Origin: a virus
Virus record (IMG/VR): IMGVR_UViG_3300044712_002474
Coordinates: 1-40,091 of that record
DNA length: 40,091 nt
Direction: 5' to 3' (one strand)
The notes below the pieces were generated by a model. It had not been told where the DNA came from and ran no database searches. It worked only from the letters and a program-made list of their open reading frames with translations. This document shows, piece after piece, positions 31,101 through 39,495 of this stretch. Every line of letters starts with the position of its first letter. The stretch's first letter is position 1. Position numbers and translations under genes: made by a program.

Positions 31101-32341
31101 TGAACATGCTGTTGCTTGAGAATGAAATGGATTTTCATCAACAAATGTTAGATGCGGGAGGCATATACGACGAACAACAAAAACAAGCCGAAAAAAATAA
31201 AATTGCAGCCCTTAAAGCAGCCTACGAAAAATTAAATATCGAACGCACCTCAGCCTATCTCAAATACTTCGACAAAGTGGACAAAGAAGGCTCTGCATTA
31301 TCGCCCGAAGAAATAGCAGCAAAAAAAGCAAAAGAAGCAAAAGACAAGGCTAAAGAAAAACGTGAAGGAAAATCAAAATACGGGTTACAAACCGATTTCG
31401 AAAAATATCAGGAAGATAAACAAAACATAGAACAAGACGTTACCGATGGTAAACTCTCAAAACAAGATGGTCAGATTGCCATTTGGAATAAACGCGCTGA
31501 AGCGTTCAAATCAATAACCAATACAATCACCGGTATATGGGCACAAGGCGTAGAGGCTCGCAAACAAAAAGAAATGGCAGGCTTAGACCAACGCATGAAT
31601 GCCGAACTTGCAGCCGCTGGAACTAACGAAGCCAAAAAGAAAGAAATAGAAGAAAAATTCGCCAAAGAAAAAACAGCCCTAACCAAAAAATACGCAAAAC
31701 AGGAAATGCGTATCAAAGTAATCAATGCTATTGCCGATACTGCTGTTTCGGTAGCAAAAACCTTTGCACAATTCGGATGGCCTCTTGGAATTGGACCCGC
31801 TATTGCAGCAGGTGCAGCAGGTGCTATACAAGTTGGAGCCATATTAGCCCAAGCAAAACAAGTGGACCAGGCAGGCGAAGGCGATTACACCTCAGTAATC
31901 GGAAAAACCGATAAAAAACGCTACAAAGCGCAGCAAAGTCAAAATAAAGGCGCCAATATAATAGACAAACCCGTATTGGTGAGCGAAAAAGGAGCCGAAT
32001 TCGTAGTGGACAATAACACCTTATTCTCACAAAAATCAGATGAATACGGACTTACAGCCATGGATTACGCCCGAAAAATAGCAAACATACGGTTCAACGC
32101 CCCTACCCCACAATACGCAATGGGCAGATACTCAAGCAGTGGGCTAAACAGTTCAAAAAACGAAGGAACCGTAAACCAATCGCAAAACAACGAAATGCTA
32201 ATGAGCATTATGGGCAAACTAAGCAAGCAATTAGACGAAGGAATACAAGCCCAAACCGTTTTCGGTTGGGACCACCTCGACAAACTAAACAAAGCAAACG
32301 ATAGAATGACAAAAATTAACGACAGCGCCACGCTAAAATAA
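28127..32341 (+). CDS. Tail tape measure protein
   Basis: A 1404-aa protein, the longest in the window, which sets tail length and is ejected ahead of the DNA. Residues 1-220 are coiled coil. About 235-440 is a TP901-type tape measure domain (LSDKIAGVVKNTDLSTEGVR, LLEISEIAGKLGITGK, KIAALGATLDSVKVNAEMGG). Hydrophobic segments lie near 571-594 and 639-656, then a long charged coiled coil (about 860-1200), and a glycine/alanine-rich hydrophobic hairpin near 1218-1242. The C-terminal 160 residues are glutamine/asparagine-rich. By its tail length of roughly 1.5 angstroms per residue this would imply a tail near 200 nm. The DNA at about 29750-30715 differs in composition from its flanks. Confidence 0.9.
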   Translation: MPRLTDETLKLTLIVNGDQSRVTLMNLQKEADKLRTELNKTAREMSKLTETDPNYAQKKKEFEAQTTALDNLNQKYKEAAKAIDLNTMSFRELQKLLREQKMNLDAITQGTEAHKLLSQEYIETANAIKNYNQRLKDEAIGTIDLNKEVNLNAMSLDKLEERYNQLELAMKKSNPDPEKMKQYRLEMERVEGRMTQLRTGAGQLRQAFDSWAEKLNTYQTAIATIGMSFYGLYQGIANYISGTADLSDKIAGVVKNTDLSTEGVRELMGEYKKFDTRTTTAQLLEISEIAGKLGITGKDNILSFTRESNQAIVAFGKDLGNSADEIINTMGKIIGAYGLDKSLGWDKSMRHLGSVINELAKSSTSSEKPIVEYISRLSAVGDSAGISIDKIAALGATLDSVKVNAEMGGTAMQKFIMGMAKDSNIPKFAKLLGLSVEEYKSKVNADTFGVMKQLLVVTKSNKKGLMEVAQSLGDAEVSGERMIMTVGKLQNNMDELNKQEAIAAKQWKEGTSLQNEYATMNDNFAGRLERSKKVIEGFTMSLKSGLEPATGAIIEKTGQLFGWLTQHIGVVKALGKAVITLATFFGVYKAVILSHNVYTTVAIALKSLWTKVTTLWTAVTNTATRAQALLNLTTKATPWGLIIGFIGAAAAAYAMFREELTNAQKVQKTLNDVQARAKTTLAEEQTATELLIMVAKDETRSKTERLEALKKLHDISPKYLGGLTLETVTTKEAKRATDEYIKSLEKKALIQAAQEELTSIKRQKIQIKSGASSSAETSTMQDIGNFAASFLTSDMSEVQKDYAKRTKLSSEINKDKEWRQLDAQEQALLNLVKDAKVSDINSNDNTSTDITKTTGYGSNSTTEKEADKRKKKLEEKYKAELENINNEAEIAKLSLGLKQHSKADELELEADHQEKVAGLKQKYVKSGILTQHEVAISQLQSQKASFDASMAILEEEEKKFKEKNDLEKAAREAEINDMNVDENYKKVLQKEMNMLLLENEMDFHQQMLDAGGIYDEQQKQAEKNKIAALKAAYEKLNIERTSAYLKYFDKVDKEGSALSPEEIAAKKAKEAKDKAKEKREGKSKYGLQTDFEKYQEDKQNIEQDVTDGKLSKQDGQIAIWNKRAEAFKSITNTITGIWAQGVEARKQKEMAGLDQRMNAELAAAGTNEAKKKEIEEKFAKEKTALTKKYAKQEMRIKVINAIADTAVSVAKTFAQFGWPLGIGPAIAAGAAGAIQVGAILAQAKQVDQAGEGDYTSVIGKTDKKRYKAQQSQNKGANIIDKPVLVSEKGAEFVVDNNTLFSQKSDEYGLTAMDYARKIANIRFNAPTPQYAMGRYSSSGLNSSKNEGTVNQSQNNEMLMSIMGKLSKQLDEGIQAQTVFGWDHLDKLNKANDRMTKINDSATLK

Positions 32342-32343
32342 TT

Positions 32344-32383
32344 AAAACACCTCACAGGTTTCCAAAAACCTGTGAGGTGTTTT
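32344..32383. repeat. REP-like palindrome after tape measure gene
   Basis: AAAACACCTCACAGGTTT (32344-32361) and AAACCTGTGAGGTGTTTT (32366-32383) form a perfect 18-bp stem with a 4-nt loop, ending in T4. It can act as terminator of the tail operon. The same core recurs at 19074-19106 and inside a gene at 20672-20696. Elements of this sequence type are common between genes in Bacteroidota chromosomes. Confidence 0.75.
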
Positions 32384-32398
32384 AATTTATAATTTTTG

Positions 32399-32406
32399 TA
32401 CTTTTG
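32399..32406 (+). promoter_or_regulatory. Possible -7 promoter element of secreted-protein gene
   Basis: TACTTTTG is a full match to TAnnTTTG, 14 nt before the ATG at 32421. No TTTG lies at the proper upstream distance, because that region is the palindrome. If used, the mRNA would be nearly leaderless. Confidence 0.35.
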
Positions 32407-32420
32407 CCCAAAAAAACAAT

Positions 32421-32840
32421 ATGAAACTATACCTGTTATTCCTACTATTCCCATTATTAGTCAAAGCCCAACAACCAACCTTCGAGATTGAAGATGTAAT
32501 TCTGGTACGTATTCAAACCGCCGAACAATCCAAAGATTTTTTACAATCAAAAGGTTTTGTTTTTGTTGAAAAAGCAAAACAAACCGATTGTTATGCAATC
32601 AACTACAAAAAAAACAAAGCCAAACTGTGGCTGTATAAACACGAAAGCGGTAAAGTAAAACTCGCTCAAAGTGGATATCCTCAATTTATCTATTACTTAA
32701 AAGACCAAATAAAAGACTATCAAACCCAAACCATCCCCGACAAAGACGGGTGGATTGAAATTGATTACCAATATAAAAACCTATTCATATACGTTCGTGA
32801 GAACGACGTACTGAAAAAATACGAATTTTATATCCAGTGA
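32421..32840 (+). CDS. Secreted hypothetical protein (accessory gene)
   Basis: A 139-aa protein with a clear signal peptide: MKLYLLFLLFPLLVKAQQ, with likely cleavage after A16 and glutamine at the mature N-terminus, a pattern common in Bacteroidota exports. The mature part is about 120 residues, lysine- and aromatic-rich, with repeated IEDVILVRIQT-like strands. It lies after the tail operon's terminator-like palindrome and may have its own promoter, so it looks like a moron: a gene expressed from the prophage that changes the host surface or periplasm. Exact function unknown. Confidence 0.7.
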   Translation: MKLYLLFLLFPLLVKAQQPTFEIEDVILVRIQTAEQSKDFLQSKGFVFVEKAKQTDCYAINYKKNKAKLWLYKHESGKVKLAQSGYPQFIYYLKDQIKDYQTQTIPDKDGWIEIDYQYKNLFIYVRENDVLKKYEFYIQ

Positions 32841-32886
32841 AAAAATAACGCTTCTTCATTTTCCGTTATAATTTAACACTAAAAAT

Positions 32887-32917
32887 TTTGTGGTATAAAA
32901 ATTTATACTGACTTTTG
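32887..32917 (+). promoter_or_regulatory. Putative promoter of HicB/HicA-like operon
   Basis: TTTG (32887-32890), 19 nt, then GACTTTTG (32910-32917), 7 of 8 to consensus once the free positions are counted. It lies 66 nt before the start at 32984 in a 143-bp A/T-rich gap, giving the accessory pair independent expression. Confidence 0.5.
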
Positions 32918-32983
32918 ACAACACAAAATAGTTGAATTTTAAACATGTATTTCATTTAATATTAGCACAAAACACTATTTAAA

Positions 32984-33991
32984 ATGATAGATAAATTAGA
33001 TGATATTGCATTCCGAATTCATATTGAGCCGCTTAAAACTATTCAACATGCTGCCAAAGTTGATACAGTTATTAAGGTACTATCCAATCTTACCAAATCA
33101 TATAATAATTTTTTAGAAGTTGAATTTTTAAAAAACAACGATTTCAGAAAAGCATATCAAACCAACAACAATATTCTTAATACAATAAAGAACGAATTAA
33201 ATCTATTAATCATTGATTTAAATTTTAGTAGTTTCGAGGCTGCCTTAGCACCCAATCTGATTGATTTGCAATCACCCATTTTTAAAGATGAAATTGGCGA
33301 TTGGAAAAAAGATACATTCGAAAATTATAAAGAAATCATACTTTTTGGTGATTTTGAAAAATCTGGCTATGTTCAAAAAATAAATGATAAGTATTCCGAA
33401 ACCGAGCGAAACCACATTTACAAACCCTTTTTCGACTCGATAGGTGAGGGCAAAGATTACAAATTAAACCTCAAAAATAAAGAACATAAAGTAATAAGAA
33501 CCATTCAATTACCACAAAAAGACAAACGTAGTTTTTATGTACCCAAAACAGCACCTAAAGATAAAGAAGAACCTAATTATGTAACTACACAGGTTTATTT
33601 AAGATTAAAAAAAGATGGTGATAAACCTCAAAAAATAACCAAACAAAATATAAAGGAAGTACTTTATTTCGAAGAGCTTGAACACGAAACATACCCCTAT
33701 AAACCCGAATTCCTTAAATATAATGATTTTATGTTTATTCTCAATCAAAAATTGCAATGTGAAGTAGAATTTGAAGAAGAAACCTACCTCATAAAAAACA
33801 ATGAATTAGATATTGTTGTTTGGGGGCAAACACGCGAAGAAGTTGAAGACGCATTTTGTTTTAGTTTCTATTCCATGTATTTGAATTACTATTTAGAAAA
33901 CGACGAGAATTTATCCGACGAAGCAATACAACTAAAAAATAAACTCAAAAACACAATCAAAAATGTGATCGATGAAACCAAGAAAAACTAA
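32984..33991 (+). CDS. Hypothetical protein with HicB-like C-terminal part
   Basis: A 335-aa A/T-rich gene. The N-terminal 220 residues are charged and not recognised. The C-terminal 100 residues (CEVEFEEETYLIKNNELDIV followed by VWGQTREEVEDAFCFSFYSM) resemble the HicB antitoxin pattern, in which a small beta domain ends in a G-x-T-x-E-E-A helix. It overlaps the HicA-like gene by 20 nt, the typical coupling of toxin-antitoxin pairs. Typical HicB proteins have 80-150 residues, so the long N-terminal extension is unusual. Antitoxin assignment is tentative and depends on the neighbour. Confidence 0.5.
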   Translation: MIDKLDDIAFRIHIEPLKTIQHAAKVDTVIKVLSNLTKSYNNFLEVEFLKNNDFRKAYQTNNNILNTIKNELNLLIIDLNFSSFEAALAPNLIDLQSPIFKDEIGDWKKDTFENYKEIILFGDFEKSGYVQKINDKYSETERNHIYKPFFDSIGEGKDYKLNLKNKEHKVIRTIQLPQKDKRSFYVPKTAPKDKEEPNYVTTQVYLRLKKDGDKPQKITKQNIKEVLYFEELEHETYPYKPEFLKYNDFMFILNQKLQCEVEFEEETYLIKNNELDIVVWGQTREEVEDAFCFSFYSMYLNYYLENDENLSDEAIQLKNKLKNTIKNVIDETKKN

Positions 33992-34268
33992 AGACATTCA
34001 GAAAACATTAGAAAAAAAAGGGTTTGTTTTAGAACCGGCTAAAGATCATCATCAGTTTTATTTCTTGGTTATTGATGGTAAAAAGCAAGCTATCAAAACT
34101 TATTTTAGTCACGGGAAAAATGAATATGACAAATATTTAATGGGACAAATAAAAAACCAACTTAAATTTAAAGAAAGCAACAAAGCCGAAGAATTTTTCG
34201 ATTGCCCGATGACTAAAGAACAATATGTACAAATGCTTTACGATACCGGCGAGATTAAGAAAAAATGA
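33972..34268 (+). CDS. HicA-like small RNA-binding protein (candidate toxin)
   Basis: A 98-aa protein beginning MKPRKTKDIQKTLEKKGFVL, followed by DHHQFYFLVIDGKKQAIKTY. This matches the HicA/YcfA double-stranded RNA-binding-like fold: helix, then a strand pair with a histidine (H26 or H27 here) that in HicA toxins is catalytic for mRNA cleavage. The C-terminal 35 residues extend beyond the usual HicA length. It overlaps the preceding HicB-like gene by 20 nt. In a phage such a pair would aid prophage maintenance or exclude other phages. Confidence 0.6.
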   Translation: MKPRKTKDIQKTLEKKGFVLEPAKDHHQFYFLVIDGKKQAIKTYFSHGKNEYDKYLMGQIKNQLKFKESNKAEEFFDCPMTKEQYVQMLYDTGEIKKK

Positions 34269-34272
34269 TTAT

Positions 34273-34974
34273 TTAGCACATTTTTTCTATTTTTTTTCGT
34301 GTTATTATTTTTTTAGGTTTATTCATTTCAGAAGTACAAGCTTTAAACAATTCTTCATAAAATAATTCGAATTTAGGTTTTACACGTGTATAAAAAGTTT
34401 TCATACTTAAACAATTTAATTCATCTTCATCCTTAAATTCTTCTATTTTTTTCTCTTTTATAGTCAACATCTCTCCTTCATGTTTTATGAAGTTATTAAT
34501 GATGCGTAAATCGTTTAATTCTCTATAACCTTCCAAATTGTATATTTTAATATTTTTTGATTTTAAAAAAAATGATATGATGTCTTTCCATTTAGTACAT
34601 TTTTTTCTATTTTTAGGTTCAATCTGTTTTATGAGAATTTTCATACTGATTTCAATATTTCTATATAAATAAATAATTTTCATTTCGTATAAAGCCTTTA
34701 GATAACACGTAGAAATATATATTTCTATATCTAAACGAAGTTGTTCATCTCTAATATATAGGTCATCAATCGTTGGTTCATACTTATGTGTATTTTTGGC
34801 ACCCATAGACAATGATTTTTGTAACTCATCTAATTTTTTATTATCAGATTCTATTTTTGTCTCCATTTCTAATATTATACCTTCAATTGCTTTATCAAAA
34901 TGATTTCTATGATTCGCGTTGAAGTTGTTAGAAATATTTGTTATAGAATTAAGAAAGACATCAGAATTTTCCAT
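34273..34974 (-). CDS. HEPN-like accessory protein
   Basis: A 233-aa A/T-rich gene, convergent with the HicA-like gene (4-nt gap between the stops). It is almost wholly helical. The segment LNDLRIINNFIKHEGEM resembles the conserved NN/RN-x-x-x-H helix of HEPN proteins, many of which are RNases in abortive infection or toxin systems; the canonical arginine directly before the asparagine is replaced, so activity is uncertain. It has its own strong minus-strand promoter. An infection-response or defence role fits its neighbours. Family call is moderate to low. Confidence 0.55.
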   Translation of the reverse strand: MENSDVFLNSITNISNNFNANHRNHFDKAIEGIILEMETKIESDNKKLDELQKSLSMGAKNTHKYEPTIDDLYIRDEQLRLDIEIYISTCYLKALYEMKIIYLYRNIEISMKILIKQIEPKNRKKCTKWKDIISFFLKSKNIKIYNLEGYRELNDLRIINNFIKHEGEMLTIKEKKIEEFKDEDELNCLSMKTFYTRVKPKFELFYEELFKACTSEMNKPKKIITRKKIEKMC

Positions 34975-35025
34975 ATTTTGTTGATTTAAATTTGTTATTC
35001 GATTTTTCTATGTTTTTAATCACCT

Positions 35026-35055
35026 CAAAAATAGATTTTTTTTTACTTTTCCAAA
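35026..35055 (-). promoter_or_regulatory. Promoter of HEPN-like gene
   Basis: On the minus strand, TTTG (35055-35052), an 18-nt spacer and TATTTTTG (35033-35026) match the Bacteroidota consensus fully. The start codon at 34974 is about 50 nt downstream. This shows independent expression of the gene against the direction of the tail operon. Confidence 0.7.
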
Positions 35056-35101
35056 AATAAAACTTTTTTCCAAAATTAATTGTCCTTTTTACCTCGCCCA
35101 A

Positions 35102-35141
35102 GTCTCAGTATTTTTGTCCTAATAAACTAAAATACTGAGAC
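35102..35141 (+). repeat. Inverted repeat abutting the start of a tail gene
   Basis: GTCTCAGTATTTT (35102-35114) is perfectly complementary to AAAATACTGAGAC (35129-35141), a 13-bp stem with a 14-nt loop. The start codon used by the tail gene (TTG at 35143) is one base away. The left arm contains TATTTTTG (35109-35116), a possible -7 element; a transcript from it would begin in the loop and escape the hairpin. Confidence 0.6.
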
Positions 35142-35142
35142 A

Positions 35143-37644
35143 TTGTTAACCTTAATTACATATCCAGCGCTTGTAAGTTTAGTCGGTAACCCCATCATAG
35201 TGGGTATCAAAACCGATAACCAATACGATAACCTTGGCGCACCGCGCCCCTTCTATCGTATAGTATTGAAACTAAAGATATATGCAAAATCCTATATCTT
35301 AGTAGCCGAACCCGATAGCAACAATATGGCTTACTTCAATCTTTCGGCATTCCTTAAGCCCAAAGTAAGCACACGCTTCACCTATCCCGAAGATGCCTCA
35401 CTCATTAGCTTACAGTCAAACGCTTGCGCCGAATATTCTTTCGAATATTACGACAGTTACAACATTATAGCCGTAACATCCACACCCAAAATAAGCAATA
35501 TCTATTATGCCTTGCCGGGCGGAATTAGCGATGAGTTATACGACAGGTTGTTAACTCAAAAATCCAACATTCACACCGTACTCAAAGCAAACAAACAATT
35601 CTTCACATGGCAGCCCTACCAACGTGAGGTTACCAAAGACGAAATCATTAAGCTATACTTTTGCAATCTCAATCCGGTTAAGGAAACCACCAACATCGAC
35701 GGCGATGCCATGAACCTTAATCTATACATCGATGTTCATTACTGGGACGGACAGATTGTAACCATGCCCAAATACGCAACCACCATAAGCCTGTTGCCAA
35801 AATTGTACGAAATTCAATGCTCCTACAATTGGCTAAACATCGACGCAATCAGACCAAACCATTCTGTGCGAGCCTACGAAGTATATCTGAAAAACAACAC
35901 TTCCGAAGTAAGCGAACGTCGTATTTTTGTACTCGATAACAAACACTATCATTTTCAACGCCAATTCATTGTACGCAATTCGTTTGGGGTGTACGATTGT
36001 TTTTCAACCAAAGGATTAATGAACGTAAGCAGCGAGTTCGAACGACAATTAGCAAGCCGTTCCATTAATTTCCTGAACCGCAATTTTCAACCCAACCAAA
36101 GCATCGAAAGCGAACTTTTCGAAGTCAATTCCGGTTGGTACGCTCAAATATGGATTGATTATTTTCGCGAAATGTTTCTCAGTGCCGAACTATACACCAT
36201 CAACAGCAATATACTAAGAGCAATAATTGCAAAATCGTCAAAAGCAATCATCAAACACGATTCCAGCGCGTTGTATTCCATGAATATCGAATGCCAATAT
36301 ACTTTCAATTCAAATTTCTATTCCAAAATTCAAGAGAAATACGCATTAGCGCCCATCGAAATCGAACCCGAAGAAGTAGTTTGGGTCTGTCCGCCAACCG
36401 TAGCCGTGAAAAGCGGAACAGTAGTAACCAACAACATTCAACAAGGCGCACCGCTAACCTTCGATGTAACGTTAGGTCGCAGCGATACCGGTTCGCAATA
36501 TGCACAACAACAAGTATATGTTAATCTAATCATTGGGGGTAGTAACAAATCGGGCTTCCCTTACACGTTTCCAATCGTATTTGGCGAAGTTGCAACCGAA
36601 ACCCGAATAAAAAGCAACACCCAAACCTTTGCCATGCAAGGGAACAACACACAAACGCTTTCGTTCGAATTCCTTACCGGCAGTCTGCCCTTAGGTCCAA
36701 TCCGCTACGAAGTAATAAGCGATGCTTGCAGCCCTGTAACCGGTGTAATTACCCTCGAAAATGCAACCAAATCGCGAACCGAAATCACTTTTGTCGAGAT
36801 TGTTGAAGGCTCAACTGTTCAATTCAATCTCAATTCAAAACAGGTGATCCTTACTTCTTCGCCGGTTTCGAACCCCAACACCTTCAATTCTGCCGACGAT
36901 TTCTTAGCTCAGGTAAATATCCAATTGGCTGCACTTGGTTGCGCCAACCTATACACGGTAACAAAAACTAACAATACCGTAATCATCGAAGCCAACCAAT
37001 TGGGCAGTCAGTATAATTTTGCAACCAAAATTAAAAATAGTGCCAAAAACATTCTTACACAAAACATTAACGCCATACCTGCAACGGGCAAAGGCGTATT
37101 CAACCAAGCAATTACGGTACTTACCGATAACAGTTGGATAGTTGTTGCCTTTGGTCCGGGTGGTGGACAAAACAGGGTATCTCTGATTAAGAACGGAACT
37201 GTGGTTGCACAATCGAATTGCAACCGTTTCTTAACCGATAATGTAACCTCTTCAAACTGTGGTTACCCAACGGCTGGCACTTTCGACACCGCCGCATTCA
37301 ATCCCGTACAATCCGATATATATTATTATACCAATCCTGCTTATGTTGGTGGTAATTATTTGGTTGGTTCTGCTACACCTAAGTTTGTTGCACCCCACCG
37401 TTTTGATGAAATGATTGCCGAAACCGAAGTCAACGCGCTCAAATTATGGTGCGATGTGAATGGAAATCAATTATTCAACCCTGTTCAATATTATTGCGGT
37501 CAATATCTCTGGTGCAAAGCGAATATTGCCGATACTCTTGTACTTGAAAATGTAGAATCGATGTATTATAGTGGAATCGCTGTTGCTGTAATGCAACTTG
37601 CCGGTGCCGAAAGTCTCATAACATTCACCGAAACAAACGTTTAA
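35143..37644 (+). CDS. Large tail-tip/baseplate-like protein
   Basis: An 833-aa protein. The start is placed at the TTG at 35143 because the protein begins naturally there (MLTLITYPALVSLVGNPIIV, as in related tail proteins) and no ATG is near. Residues 1-400 are beta-rich (YAKSYILVAEPDSNNMAYFN, NSFGVYDCFSTKGLMNVSSE). The middle has Ig-like repeats (PPTVAVKSGTVVTNNIQQGA onward), and the C-terminal 200 residues contain a glycine-rich VVAFGPGGGQNRVSLIKNG domain. It follows the tape measure module after the accessory block and precedes fibre genes, so a distal tail or receptor-contact role is likely. No enzymatic motif seen. Confidence 0.7.
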   Translation: MLTLITYPALVSLVGNPIIVGIKTDNQYDNLGAPRPFYRIVLKLKIYAKSYILVAEPDSNNMAYFNLSAFLKPKVSTRFTYPEDASLISLQSNACAEYSFEYYDSYNIIAVTSTPKISNIYYALPGGISDELYDRLLTQKSNIHTVLKANKQFFTWQPYQREVTKDEIIKLYFCNLNPVKETTNIDGDAMNLNLYIDVHYWDGQIVTMPKYATTISLLPKLYEIQCSYNWLNIDAIRPNHSVRAYEVYLKNNTSEVSERRIFVLDNKHYHFQRQFIVRNSFGVYDCFSTKGLMNVSSEFERQLASRSINFLNRNFQPNQSIESELFEVNSGWYAQIWIDYFREMFLSAELYTINSNILRAIIAKSSKAIIKHDSSALYSMNIECQYTFNSNFYSKIQEKYALAPIEIEPEEVVWVCPPTVAVKSGTVVTNNIQQGAPLTFDVTLGRSDTGSQYAQQQVYVNLIIGGSNKSGFPYTFPIVFGEVATETRIKSNTQTFAMQGNNTQTLSFEFLTGSLPLGPIRYEVISDACSPVTGVITLENATKSRTEITFVEIVEGSTVQFNLNSKQVILTSSPVSNPNTFNSADDFLAQVNIQLAALGCANLYTVTKTNNTVIIEANQLGSQYNFATKIKNSAKNILTQNINAIPATGKGVFNQAITVLTDNSWIVVAFGPGGGQNRVSLIKNGTVVAQSNCNRFLTDNVTSSNCGYPTAGTFDTAAFNPVQSDIYYYTNPAYVGGNYLVGSATPKFVAPHRFDEMIAETEVNALKLWCDVNGNQLFNPVQYYCGQYLWCKANIADTLVLENVESMYYSGIAVAVMQLAGAESLITFTETNV

Positions 37645-37647
37645 ATC

Positions 37648-39495
37648 ATGATAAATAAGTATTCCAATACAAAACAAGACGATACGGATGGAAGCATCAC
37701 CAATCAGGAGATGTTACACGCATCCGAATTCAACGATTTCGTTAATTCGCACAACGCGCTGGTGGGTTCCATCTATGCCGATAATCTTAGCGGTATCTAT
37801 GCCACGCGCCCAAGCGCCAATACCATTCAACTGAAGGGTGTGAATACCGTAGTGAACGATACCGCTGCAATATCCAATATCGATATTGGTCCGTTACTCA
37901 GTAAGCCGGCTCTCTATAACATCATCACCATTCAGCCCGTAACCATTAACAATAGCGCAGGTGGCAGTGGTCAAATTCACTTGAAAAAACAAGCCAATTA
38001 TACCACAGCAGCCAACGAAGGATTACTGTTATTTTTCAATGGAACCGATTTCTACGAATTTTCCAACAGTTCCATTGTCTATAGCAATACCCACCCCATC
38101 AATCAGGACGATTACTTAGCCTATGGCGGTCAAAATCAGGTATCGGCTTATGAATTGCGTACCATGCTCGATACTACTTTTGTCGATAGTGCTGAATTAT
38201 TCGCCGATATTGCCGCGATTAGAGCGATTACCGACCATAGCAACGGACAATTAATTAAGGACGTTTCAACCGGAATTATCTATCGGTTCAATTCCACATC
38301 CACGGCAACCGACGATGGTACTACCATTATTCGCCCAACCGACATTGCCACCAACGACCCTGGACGTTTCCTAATCGTTTCGAAAACAGCAATGAGTAAT
38401 AATAATGAGAATGTTACCGGCTTATGGACATTCCAAAAAGACATCCGGTTGAAAGACCAGGGCGCACCACCAAGCGCACCACCTGCCGGTAATGTCGATT
38501 TGTATTCTTATGCAGGAAAACTCTATTTCGTATTGCCATCAGGCACTCGCGTAGAAATTACCGACCAATACGCTGCAATCGCTCATACCCATGGTCAATT
38601 GCACACCCACAATACCGATACTATTTTGGATCAAGGCGGAACAAACGAAATAAGTGCAGCCACACTGAAAACATTAGACACCAACGCCGCCCGAAAAAAC
38701 ACAACAAATACCTTTGCCGAAATCAACACCTTCGACAAAGAAAACAAGCTAAAATCCTTAGCCTCAATTGCCACACCTGCCAGTGGTTATTGGCATTTCG
38801 GAATGAAATCCGATGGCGCTTACATTAAGGACAGTTCGGGTAACGAATTCAAATTGCAGGTTTCGAACAATGTAATTTGGTGGCAGATAAGCCAAATAAG
38901 TGCTACCCCCCCCACAGATAGCACTATAACCACTACCAGCGATTTAACCGGAAGCGTTCCAATTGGTTCGGGCGTAAGGTTCAAAAGCAGTACAGGCAGT
39001 TGGCGATATTCAAAAATAACAAACGTTACCAGCAACACTATAACCATTCATGGTAATCCACTCACAACCGGCACCGGCGACCTTACCGAACTCTGGTTCT
39101 GCGACGGTCGGAATATCGAAATGGTAGTAATCGCAGGTACCGACAAATCATTGTTAAGCACCAGCCCCGCCAATATTTTAGTCGATTCCACCAGTGGAAA
39201 TTTCCACCCGATATGCTGGCAAAAACAAGCCGCCGCATTAGTGGACGTAATTGGTAATGCAAACGGCACATGGTCGAGCGCGGGACCGGCTTTCAATGTG
39301 AAATTCGGTAACAACGGAAACGCACTAACCAGCAACCTAACACTTACCAACCCGAATACCGATTATAACGCAGGCGTAACCATTAGCTTAACCAACAATG
39401 CCATCGCGCATGGCGATCAGATTAAACTAATATGCACCACAGCCAATTCCTTAGCAAAAGAATTAGAAGTAACCCTTGTAATATTAATGAAATGA
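37648..39495 (+). CDS. Putative tail fibre protein
   Basis: A 615-aa protein, 3 nt after the previous gene. The N-terminal 40 residues (NQEMLHASEFNDFVNSHNALVG) look like a virion-attachment segment. The rest is serine/threonine/asparagine-rich and beta-stranded, with a collagen-free shaft containing HTHGQLHTHNTDTILDQGG, a histidine-rich element reminiscent of the HxH iron sites of tail needles and fibres. The C-terminus is a compact beta domain. Suits a receptor-binding fibre. Overlaps the next gene by 4 nt. Confidence 0.75.
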   Translation: MINKYSNTKQDDTDGSITNQEMLHASEFNDFVNSHNALVGSIYADNLSGIYATRPSANTIQLKGVNTVVNDTAAISNIDIGPLLSKPALYNIITIQPVTINNSAGGSGQIHLKKQANYTTAANEGLLLFFNGTDFYEFSNSSIVYSNTHPINQDDYLAYGGQNQVSAYELRTMLDTTFVDSAELFADIAAIRAITDHSNGQLIKDVSTGIIYRFNSTSTATDDGTTIIRPTDIATNDPGRFLIVSKTAMSNNNENVTGLWTFQKDIRLKDQGAPPSAPPAGNVDLYSYAGKLYFVLPSGTRVEITDQYAAIAHTHGQLHTHNTDTILDQGGTNEISAATLKTLDTNAARKNTTNTFAEINTFDKENKLKSLASIATPASGYWHFGMKSDGAYIKDSSGNEFKLQVSNNVIWWQISQISATPPTDSTITTTSDLTGSVPIGSGVRFKSSTGSWRYSKITNVTSNTITIHGNPLTTGTGDLTELWFCDGRNIEMVVIAGTDKSLLSTSPANILVDSTSGNFHPICWQKQAAALVDVIGNANGTWSSAGPAFNVKFGNNGNALTSNLTLTNPNTDYNAGVTISLTNNAIAHGDQIKLICTTANSLAKELEVTLVILMK

